Below, in pieces: positions 1 through 5,827 of a stretch of DNA of 15,765 nt; position 1 is the first letter of the stretch; every line of letters starts with the position of its first letter. The stretch lies in assembly GCA_045606045.1 (NCBI GenBank), contig JAZURE010000029.1, positions 1-15,765 of the forward strand, read 5' to 3'. Below the pieces are notes generated by a model. The model worked only from the letters and a program-made list of their open reading frames with translations. It searched no databases and had not been told where the DNA came from. Position numbers and translations under genes: made by a program. The stretch is from RGIG8748 sp045606045. Its GTDB lineage: Bacteria > Bacillota > Clostridia > UMGS1810.

Positions 1-113
1 CCTTTTTCTCTGCCTATCGCCGCAGTGGTTTCACCATTTAAAACCCTTATTACTATTGATAATTTCTCTTCTTTAATATGTGTTATGTTTGTCCCACCTT
101 TTGGTCTGCCCAT
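1..113 (-). CDS. IS3-family transposase OrfA, N-terminal part (cut by window edge)
   Basis: Only the first 37 codons are present, read leftward from an ATG at 111-113 and running off the left edge in frame. The start is supported by an AAAGGAG site about nine bases upstream. The peptide opens MGRPKGGTNITHIKEEKLS and continues with a helix containing the ETTAAIGREK stretch. This is the usual opening of the helix-turn-helix OrfA protein of IS3-family elements, which binds the terminal repeats and is joined to the DDE catalytic OrfB by frameshifting. Family knowledge supports OrfA, but no catalytic part is visible. Another basic HTH protein such as a recombinase-associated factor cannot be excluded. 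The long hairpin just upstream fits an insertion-sequence end. Confidence 0.65.
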   Translation of the reverse strand, partial: MGRPKGGTNITHIKEEKLSIVIRVLNGETTAAIGREK

Positions 114-149
114 AAAATTCAACTCCTTTATTTTATAATAGCATAAAAA

Positions 150-187
150 ATGATGGTAGACACTGTTTTTTTAGTGTCTACCATCAT
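150..187. repeat. Perfect 15-bp inverted repeat, possible IS end hairpin
   Basis: ATGATGGTAGACACT (150-164) and its exact complement (173-187) are separated by an eight-base loop GTTTTTTT. It lies between the transposase start and the fucU 3' end. The outer TG...CA dinucleotides fit an IS3-family terminus. A hairpin here could also stop outside transcription from entering the transposase gene. The opposite end of the element is outside the window, so the boundary near 186-187 is an inference. Confidence 0.6.
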
Positions 188-197
188 TATACTACTT

Positions 198-225
198 CAA
201 TCCGAATTTGGATTGTGAGTTTTTT
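198..225 (+). terminator. Small hairpin followed by a T run
   Basis: CAATCC (198-203) pairs with GGATTG (210-215) around a six-base loop, and TGAG followed by six Ts comes next on the plus strand. The stem is short and the T run is offset by four bases. On the minus strand, where fucU ends at 227, the hairpin is not followed by Ts. It could be a weak rightward terminator, or a processing structure at the end of fucU. Confidence 0.3.
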
Positions 226-226
226 A

Positions 227-649
227 TTAGTCGGTTACTACTCCTTTTTTGAGAATTATGTTTGCATAGAGTGCACTCTCACCCGACATAACAACCGCAT
301 AAGCCTCTGCTGCTCTGTCGTAGAAAGCATAACGCTCTACCTGGGTGAGACCTTCATCGGTATAAGGTTTTATAATATTGGCATATTCATCCCATATAGG
401 AGTTTCTACAGTATCTCCCGGCACCTTCTCCATAATATACACGGGCTTTGCATATGTATCGAGAGGGAATATCTGAAGTATTGCCTCGAGGAGTTCGGGA
501 ACATCGTGTCCATCACATCTTACACATCTCTTACCGAGTCTTTCGCCGGGGAAGTTACCGTCTCCGATTACGATTTCATCGCCGTGTCCCATCTCCGCAA
601 GAATTTTTAAAAGCTCGGGGGGAATTATTTTTGGTATACCTTTTAACAC
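227..649 (-). CDS. fucU: FucU/RbsD-family sugar mutarotase
   Basis: This protein belongs to the FucU (L-fucose mutarotase) branch of the FucU/RbsD family. These enzymes interconvert the alpha and beta anomers of L-fucose or related sugars so that an isomerase or kinase can use them. Visible hallmarks are the N-terminal LKGIPKIIPPELLKIL helix, the catalytic-region MGHGDEIVIGDGNFP, and the C-terminal ALYANIILKKG strand found in the family. I start it at the GTG at 647-649 rather than the ATG at 656-658. The AAAGG site abuts the ATG but stands nine bases before the GTG, and the resulting MLKGIPK start and 140-residue length match E. coli FucU as I recall it. It lies downstream of the PfkB-type kinase, with no fucose isomerase or aldolase nearby. 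The substrate could therefore be fucose, ribose or another sugar. Confidence 0.88.
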   Translation of the reverse strand: MLKGIPKIIPPELLKILAEMGHGDEIVIGDGNFPGERLGKRCVRCDGHDVPELLEAILQIFPLDTYAKPVYIMEKVPGDTVETPIWDEYANIIKPYTDEGLTQVERYAFYDRAAEAYAVVMSGESALYANIILKKGVVTD

Positions 650-682
650 ATTATCCATCCTTTCGTATTCATTGGTGTTTTT

Positions 683-711
683 ATTTTAGCACAAAATTTA
701 TCACAATGCAA
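683..711 (-). promoter_or_regulatory. Candidate internal promoter for fucU
   Basis: On the minus strand TTGCAT (706-711) and TAAAAT (683-688) are separated by 17 bases, with a TGC extension immediately before the -10. The -35 lies inside the last codons of the upstream kinase gene. fucU may therefore be transcribed independently as well as by read-through. Confidence 0.45.
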
Positions 712-1633
712 ATATTTTAACAACATCTTTTCTTGCCATTACTTCCTCTGCCATGCAAACATCAGTACCCTCCTTGGAGGAGGTAATGCTTCCTGCGGCA
801 ATACTTAATTTTGCCATCTCTTCAAGGGAAAGTCCGTTATATATTGAATATGCCATGGCAGCTACCATGGAGTCTCCTGCGCCCACCGTGCTTTTGCACT
901 CTATGGCAAAGGGCTCTGCCTTGTATGCACCGCCTCGGTCTGCAAACACCGCGCCATCTGCACCCATAGATACCACAACAAGCTCTATACCCTTTTGTAT
1001 AAGCTTTTTGGCTTCTGATACAATCACATCTGTGGTATCGAGCTTTTTGCCTGTAAGAAGCTCAAATTCGTACAAATTCGGCTTTATGGCATAGGGCTTG
1101 GCAGCTATGCCGTGTTTTAATTTTTCTGTATCCGCATCAAGTATTACCTTTACATCATGGGAGTTTGCAAGCTTTATAAGGTCAGCATAAATTCTGTCGT
1201 CCATACCATTTGGTATGCTTCCTGCAAGCACAAGTATATCGCAAAACTCAAGCGCCTTTTCTATTGTTTCAACTGCACTTGCGCAATCATCCTCTGATAC
1301 CGCAAAGCCTTTTTCATTTATCTCGGTAGTTATCCTATCTTTTGTATTTACTATCTTGTGATTTGTGCGAATTTCCCCCTGAACCTTGGTAAAGAGAGCA
1401 TCTATGCCCTCCCTTAAAAGAAAGTCCTCAAGCTTTTGACCGTTTTGTCCCGCAACCATGGCATATGCAATACATGGTGCACCAAAGCTTCTCAGCACCT
1501 TGGCTACATTTATTCCCTTACCGCCTACATCCTCTCTTACGGTGTCTGCACGGTTTAGTCCTCCGTAATTGAAACCATCCATTGTTATGGTTTTGTCTAT
1601 ACACGGATTGAAAGTTACTGTAAGAATATTCAT
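701..1633 (-). CDS. 1-phosphofructokinase / tagatose-6-phosphate kinase-like (PfkB family)
   Basis: This is an ATP-dependent kinase of the PfkB/ribokinase family, in the FruK/LacC subgroup that phosphorylates fructose-1-phosphate or tagatose-6-phosphate in the cytoplasm. The order of motifs is standard: N-terminal LTVTFNPCIDKT (residues 4-15), the substrate-side VGGKGINVAKVL (36-47), AGSIP (137-141), the KPN of the hinge region (184-186), and the C-terminal anion-hole STVGAGDSM with the expected catalytic base Asp254. The length of 310 residues is normal. An AGAGGG site precedes the ATG. Neither a DeoR-type regulator nor a fructose PTS is adjacent, which would be usual for fruK, so the substrate is left open. 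fucU follows 51 bases downstream in the same direction. Confidence 0.88.
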   Translation of the reverse strand: MNILTVTFNPCIDKTITMDGFNYGGLNRADTVREDVGGKGINVAKVLRSFGAPCIAYAMVAGQNGQKLEDFLLREGIDALFTKVQGEIRTNHKIVNTKDRITTEINEKGFAVSEDDCASAVETIEKALEFCDILVLAGSIPNGMDDRIYADLIKLANSHDVKVILDADTEKLKHGIAAKPYAIKPNLYEFELLTGKKLDTTDVIVSEAKKLIQKGIELVVVSMGADGAVFADRGGAYKAEPFAIECKSTVGAGDSMVAAMAYSIYNGLSLEEMAKLSIAAGSITSSKEGTDVCMAEEVMARKDVVKIFAL

Positions 1634-1707
1634 AATATTTTACCCTCTTTAGTACTTATGCATTGGTGAGTACCCTGTCATTTTTTGATATATATTCCGT
1701 TTCCACT

Positions 1708-1737
1708 ATTCTAACATCAAACAAGGTGTTTATGCAA
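1708..1737 (-). promoter_or_regulatory. Candidate promoter of the PfkB-type kinase gene
   Basis: On the minus strand TTGCAT (1732-1737) and TAGAAT (1708-1713) are separated by 18 bases, about 75 bases before the kinase start. The match is moderate. The long leader contains no structure I can name. Confidence 0.4.
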
Positions 1738-1746
1738 TATCTTTTT

Positions 1747-2301
1747 TTATTGTCGTACTATGAAAATATCTGCAAGATTTCTGCCCTCTATTACCTTTTT
1801 GGCAAGCGAATTGCGGCACACTCTGTATCGTTCAAAGATAGCCGATGCTTCATCCATGTTGTGATAAACTCTCCACTCCCCTGCCATAAGACAGCCATCA
1901 CTACGATGGTTTATAAAGCTGTATATATCGAAAAGAGGATATCCCAGAAAAACTCCGATTTCGTGTGGAAACCTGCAGTAAGAAAACCGTGTTTTCAAAA
2001 AGCTTATATATTCGTACAGGTCATCGCACTCACGATAGCCGAATTTAGACAAAAAATCCCTGTTCTCCCCTTTGGACAAGTGCTTTGCCAATACTTTTTT
2101 GCGGTACACCATAATAAGTATGTACCTTTCGTATTCACAGAGCACATCTATATAGATATCGCGCGAGTTTAATTCACCGCTTAGCTTTTCTATTTGATAC
2201 TGTATATCAGGCATGAGCATTTTTTGACATGTAAGTGTGTTTGCAGGCTTTATTCCAGCAAGCGCAGGTGCACAAAAATACGAGAGTAAGATTTCCAACA
2301 T
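1747..2301 (-). CDS. DUF3793 family protein
   Basis: The protein carries the two signatures I associate with DUF3793, a clostridial family of unknown function: an N-terminal CAPALAGIKPANT stretch and a central FPHEIGVFLGYPLFDIYSFI stretch. The protein is predicted cytoplasmic, with no signal peptide or membrane span. Two in-frame ATGs exist. I choose the one at 2299-2301, giving 184 residues starting MLEILLSYFCAP, because a GGAG lies nine bases before it; the upstream ATG at 2314-2316 has no convincing ribosome binding site. It is divergent from mnmM. No function is assigned, and the neighbours do not suggest one. Confidence 0.8.
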   Translation of the reverse strand: MLEILLSYFCAPALAGIKPANTLTCQKMLMPDIQYQIEKLSGELNSRDIYIDVLCEYERYILIMVYRKKVLAKHLSKGENRDFLSKFGYRECDDLYEYISFLKTRFSYCRFPHEIGVFLGYPLFDIYSFINHRSDGCLMAGEWRVYHNMDEASAIFERYRVCRNSLAKKVIEGRNLADIFIVRQ

Positions 2302-2373
2302 AAATATAATCTCCATTTATGACTTACTCATATTTTCGTCAAAATTCCGCTTTTTTATGATGTTAAATTTTTA

Positions 2374-2402
2374 TTGTAAATTTAGCCATATCATGCTAAA
2401 AT
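2374..2402 (+). promoter_or_regulatory. Sigma-A promoter of the mnmM operon
   Basis: TTGTAA (2374-2379) and TAAAAT (2397-2402) are separated by 17 bases, with a TG extension one base before the -10. It lies 29 bases ahead of the mnmM start and is well placed to drive the three-gene operon. Confidence 0.65.
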
Positions 2403-2430
2403 ATAGAAAAGCACAAAGGAGAAACCAAAA

Positions 2431-2982
2431 ATGCTTCAGCCCCGAAACATAACCGAATATTTTATAAAAAATTATATAAATTGTGCAGACACTGTAATAG
2501 ATGCTACCGCAGGCAACGGCAATGATACACTTAAACTGTGCGAAGCCGTAAAAGAATGCGGCAGAGTGTATGCCTTTGACATACAAGAAGATGCGCTGAA
2601 AGAAACGCAAAGAAAGCTCTCCGAAAAAGGATATTCCAATGCTAAGCTTATACTCGATTCACACTCAAATATGGATAAATATGTAACCCACAAGGTGCGC
2701 GCGGTTATATTCAACCTGGGTTATCTTCCGGGTGGAGACCACAGGGTGTGTACCCATGCCGATACAAGCATAGAAGCCATTTCAATGGCACTTTCCGTTA
2801 TTGATAAAGGCGGATTTGTATCTATAACCATCTACCATGGAAAAGATACGGGAACTGAGGAAAAAGAAGCCGTTATGCAATACTTAAAAACCATAGACCA
2901 CAAAGAATATACAGTTACGGTACATGATTTTTACAACCGTCCGAACAATCCGCCCATAACAGTCATAATTACCAAAAATTAA
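2431..2982 (+). CDS. mnmM: tRNA 5-(aminomethyl)-2-thiouridine methyltransferase MnmM (YtqB)
   Basis: This is a class I SAM-dependent methyltransferase of the YtqB/rRNA_methylase family, renamed MnmM because it performs the last methylation making mnm5s2U at the tRNA wobble position in Gram-positive bacteria. The SAM-binding loop is VIDATAGNGNDT (residues 22-33), followed by AFDIQEDAL with the ribose-binding acidic residue Asp50. The family-typical NLGYLPGGDH is at 95-104, and HDFYNRPNNPP lies near the C-terminus. The length of 183 residues is normal. The ATG has an AAAGGAG site. It is the first gene of an operon: the nitroreductase starts 14 bases after its stop. The assignment to MnmM rests on motif recognition; another base methylase is a lesser possibility. 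Confidence 0.85.
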   Translation: MLQPRNITEYFIKNYINCADTVIDATAGNGNDTLKLCEAVKECGRVYAFDIQEDALKETQRKLSEKGYSNAKLILDSHSNMDKYVTHKVRAVIFNLGYLPGGDHRVCTHADTSIEAISMALSVIDKGGFVSITIYHGKDTGTEEKEAVMQYLKTIDHKEYTVTVHDFYNRPNNPPITVIITKN

Positions 2983-2996
2983 CAGGAGGAATAAGA

Positions 2997-3515
2997 ATGG
3001 AATTTGAAAAAGTAATCACAGAAAGATTTTCCGTACGGAAATTTGAAGAAAGACCTGTAAGTCAATCCGACATAGACAAAATTCTCTCTGCAGGACATCT
3101 TGCTCCTACAGGATGCAACTTTCAGCCACAGAGGATACTTGTTTTAAACTCCAAAGAAACTATCGAAAAATTAAAAAAATGTACCAAATGTCACTTTGGT
3201 GCACCTTGTGCTATGCTCATATGCTACAACAAAAACGAATCCTGGAAAAGCCCCTACAACGGCGCTCTGTCTGCTCCCGTGGATGCATCTATCGTTACAA
3301 CCCACATGATGCTCATGGCTCAAAACATTGGCGTAGGAACCTGCTGGGTAATGTATTTTGACCCCGCTGCCATGAGAAAGGAATTCTGTATACCCGATGA
3401 TATCGTCCCCCATGCACTTCTTGTTATGGGCTATCCGCACAAGGATGCCCCCATACATGAATTCCACAACACATTCCGTCCTATAGAAGAAACGGTGTTT
3501 TACGATAAGTTTTAA
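2997..3515 (+). CDS. Nitroreductase family FMN oxidoreductase
   Basis: This is a flavin oxidoreductase of the nitroreductase superfamily, 172 residues, which as a family uses FMN and NAD(P)H to reduce nitro compounds, quinones or flavins. The N-terminal FMN-phosphate motif RFSVRKF (residues 10-16) and the flavin-contacting APTGCNFQP (36-44) are clear. The GVGTCWVMYFDP stretch (112-123) and the final LLVMGYP (141-147) fit the small single-domain subgroup. KCTKCHFGAPC (61-71) is cysteine rich; the C61/C64 pair has no known role that I can support. A strong AGGAGG precedes the ATG. It lies between mnmM and the MATE exporter with short gaps on both sides, so the three are likely cotranscribed. 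The physiological substrate is unknown. Confidence 0.85.
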   Translation: MEFEKVITERFSVRKFEERPVSQSDIDKILSAGHLAPTGCNFQPQRILVLNSKETIEKLKKCTKCHFGAPCAMLICYNKNESWKSPYNGALSAPVDASIVTTHMMLMAQNIGVGTCWVMYFDPAAMRKEFCIPDDIVPHALLVMGYPHKDAPIHEFHNTFRPIEETVFYDKF

Positions 3516-3532
3516 ACTCAAGGAGTAAACAA

Positions 3533-4864
3533 ATGAAAATCCAGCTTTCCGACCATTTCACATACAAAAAGCTATTTCGTTTTACCCTGCCATCCGTTGC
3601 AATGATGATATTCACTTCCATATACGGAGTGGTGGACGGTTTTTTCGTATCTAATTTTGTAGGTAAGGTGCCCTTTGCCGCAATAAACCTTATATTTCCT
3701 TTCCTTATGATTGCCGCTACGGTGGGTTTTATGCTGGGCACAGGCGGAAGTGCCATTGTTGCCAAAGAGATTGGCGAGGGAACATCGGATAAAGCAAACA
3801 GGCATTTTTCCCTTTTTGTGTATACCGCCTTTATATTGGGAAGTATATTTGCTGTTTTGGGGTTTATATTTATAAATCCTATATCAGAAATGCTCGGTGC
3901 AAGCGGCGAAACTCTTGAAAACTGTATTATATATGCAAGAATTCAGCTTGTAGCACTCCCTTTCTTTGTACTGCAGTTAATGTTTCAATCGTTTTTTGTA
4001 ACGGCAGAAATGCCGCAATTGGGGCTTGCAGTTACCATAGCCTCGGGAGTTACAAACATGGTACTCGACGCTCTTCTTGTGGCTGCAATACCGCTTGGCA
4101 TTGCAGGTGCATCGCTTGCTACCGCCTTGAGTCAGGTTGTGGGCGGTTTTGTTCCGCTTATATACTTTGCAAGAAAAAACAAGAGTATACTAAAATTAGG
4201 GAAATGCTCATTTGAGCTTAGAGCACTTACAAAGGCCTCTTCAAACGGTTCCTCGGAATTTATGAGCAATATATCCATGTCGCTCGTGAGTATGCTCTAC
4301 AACATACAGCTTATCAAATACGCGGCTGAAAACGGTGTGGCAGCATACGGTGTTATGATGTATGTAAGCTTTGTCTTCGCGGCGGCATTTATCGGCTACA
4401 GCGTGGGTACAGCGCCCATTGTAAGCTACCACTTTGGTGCACAAAACCATGCGGAACTTAAAAACATACTGAAAAAGAGTACAATTCTCATAACCACAAC
4501 TTCTGTTATACTGACAGCACTTGCAATAATATTGTCAAAACCTCTCGCAATGTTTTTTGTGGGATATGACAGAATTCTTACAGAGCTTACCGTAAGCGGT
4601 TTTAAAATATTCGCTCTCTCCTTTTTGTTTATGGGTACTGCAATTTTCGGCTCGGGATTCTTTACCGCACTAAATGACGGACTTACCTCTGCTCTTATAT
4701 CATTTTTGCGTACTCTTGTGTTTCAGATTGCGGCGGTTATGATACTGCCTTTGTTTTTTGATATAAACGGCATATGGCTGTCTATAATAGTTGCAGAGTT
4801 TATGGCATTTACTCTGTCGGTTATATTTATAATAATCAAGAGAAAAAAATATAAATACTTATAA
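3533..4864 (+). CDS. MATE family efflux transporter
   Basis: This is an integral membrane exporter of the multidrug and toxin extrusion family, predicted to expel organic cations or drugs in exchange for Na+ or H+. It has 443 residues and about 12 hydrophobic segments. The N-terminal repeat starts FRFTLPSVAMMIFTSIYGVVDG and continues with the family-typical polar LGTGGSAIVAKEIGEG loop (residues 68-83). The second half repeats the same fold from about residue 235. The opening resembles the MepA/clostridial branch. The ATG has AAGGAG at a good distance. It is the last gene of the operon and is followed by a strong bidirectional terminator. The substrate cannot be deduced. Confidence 0.88.
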   Translation: MKIQLSDHFTYKKLFRFTLPSVAMMIFTSIYGVVDGFFVSNFVGKVPFAAINLIFPFLMIAATVGFMLGTGGSAIVAKEIGEGTSDKANRHFSLFVYTAFILGSIFAVLGFIFINPISEMLGASGETLENCIIYARIQLVALPFFVLQLMFQSFFVTAEMPQLGLAVTIASGVTNMVLDALLVAAIPLGIAGASLATALSQVVGGFVPLIYFARKNKSILKLGKCSFELRALTKASSNGSSEFMSNISMSLVSMLYNIQLIKYAAENGVAAYGVMMYVSFVFAAAFIGYSVGTAPIVSYHFGAQNHAELKNILKKSTILITTTSVILTALAIILSKPLAMFFVGYDRILTELTVSGFKIFALSFLFMGTAIFGSGFFTALNDGLTSALISFLRTLVFQIAAVMILPLFFDINGIWLSIIVAEFMAFTLSVIFIIIKRKKYKYL

Positions 4865-4876
4865 AACCAAAAAACA

Positions 4877-4908
4877 CCCCGAAAGAATAATTTTTCTTTC
4901 GGGGTTTT
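4877..4908. terminator. Bidirectional intrinsic terminator between the MATE gene and trxB
   Basis: CCCCGAAAGAA (4877-4887) pairs with TTCTTTCGGGG (4894-4904) around a six-base loop. TTTT follows on the plus strand, and an A-rich stretch precedes the stem to serve as the U tract on the minus strand. It ends the mnmM operon from the left and the nrdD-trxB transcript from the right. Confidence 0.9.
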
Positions 4909-4918
4909 GTTATCTATA

Positions 4919-5827
4919 CTAATCTATATAACTGCATGCAGCAAGTGCCGCTACAGCTCCGTCTGCAGCTGCGGTTGCAACCTGACGGATTCTCTTGGTA
5001 CGGCAGTCGCCTGCTACAAATATGCCATCGGTATTTGTGAGGCAGTCCTCATCCGATATTACATATCCATAGTCATTTAGCTCTACTGCATCGGAAAAAG
5101 CATCATTCTGCGGAAGAAGTCCTATCGCAATGAACACACCATCCACGGCTATATCGCGCTTAGTGTCTGCGTCCGATACAGTAATACCTGTAAGTTCCTT
5201 ATCGCCTAAGAACTTATCTACTACAGTTCCAAGTATAACCTCTATATTGTCCTTCTTTTTGATTGTCTGCTGAAGTTTTTCCTCACCTGTGAGGTAATCG
5301 AGATTCTGCACCACATATACTTTCTTACTCGTTTCGGAAAGAAGAATGGCTTCCTGCAAAGCGGAATTCCCACCGCCTATAACTGCTACGGTCTTGCCCT
5401 CGTAGAAAGCTCCGTCGCATACTGCACAAAACGATATGCCCTCTCCTATGAACTCCTCTTCTCTGTCGAGACCAAGCAATCTATGCTTAGTGCCTGTAGC
5501 AATGATAACAGCCTTGGCACTGTACTCACCCTCATCGGTAATAACCGTATGGGGATTTCCCTTTATTATTTTCTGTGCTTCGCAGCATTCAATCTCAGCA
5601 TCCAGAGCCATTGCCTGTTCTATGAGCTTCTCGGCAAATTCGTTGCCCGTAACGCTCATAAAGCCAGGTATATTCTCTACTTTAGGCGACGAGGTAATCT
5701 GACCGCCGAAAGTACCCTTTTCGAGTATAAGAACCTTTTTATTGGCTCTGCCTGCATATATTGCGGCGGTCAGCCCCGCAGGGCCGCCGCCTATAATGAT
5801 AATATCGTATAAATTCATTTGTTTCAC
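4919..5827 (-). CDS. trxB: Thioredoxin reductase-like flavoprotein (TrxB family)
   Basis: This is a low-molecular-weight thioredoxin reductase-type enzyme: FAD, a redox-active disulfide and a dinucleotide domain that together reduce a thioredoxin. It shows the FAD motif GGGPAGLTAAIYA (residues 13-25), the catalytic CAVC (134-137), a second dinucleotide motif GGGNSALQEA (151-160) and the C-terminal FAD motif GIFVAGDC (268-275). The HRRxxxR segment that normally grips the NADPH 2'-phosphate is replaced by VVQNLDYLT (172-180), so the electron donor may not be NADPH. The first codon is a GTG at 5825-5827 overlapping the nrdD stop, with AAGG ten bases upstream. An ATG three codons later (5816-5818) is possible but lacks a ribosome binding site. 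Overlap with nrdD implies coupled translation and a role in supplying electrons to the fused thioredoxin domain of NrdD. Confidence 0.88.
   Translation of the reverse strand: MKQMNLYDIIIIGGGPAGLTAAIYAGRANKKVLILEKGTFGGQITSSPKVENIPGFMSVTGNEFAEKLIEQAMALDAEIECCEAQKIIKGNPHTVITDEGEYSAKAVIIATGTKHRLLGLDREEEFIGEGISFCAVCDGAFYEGKTVAVIGGGNSALQEAILLSETSKKVYVVQNLDYLTGEEKLQQTIKKKDNIEVILGTVVDKFLGDKELTGITVSDADTKRDIAVDGVFIAIGLLPQNDAFSDAVELNDYGYVISDEDCLTNTDGIFVAGDCRTKRIRQVATAAADGAVAALAACSYID

Noticed and set aside
215..610. Open frame on the plus strand, 131 codons
   Set aside because: It lies opposite fucU, has no ribosome binding site and its translation looks like an antisense shadow, while the fucU frame carries clear family motifs.
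1663..2172. Open frame on the plus strand, 169 codons
   Set aside because: It is the antisense of the DUF3793 gene, which has family motifs and a ribosome binding site; this frame has neither.
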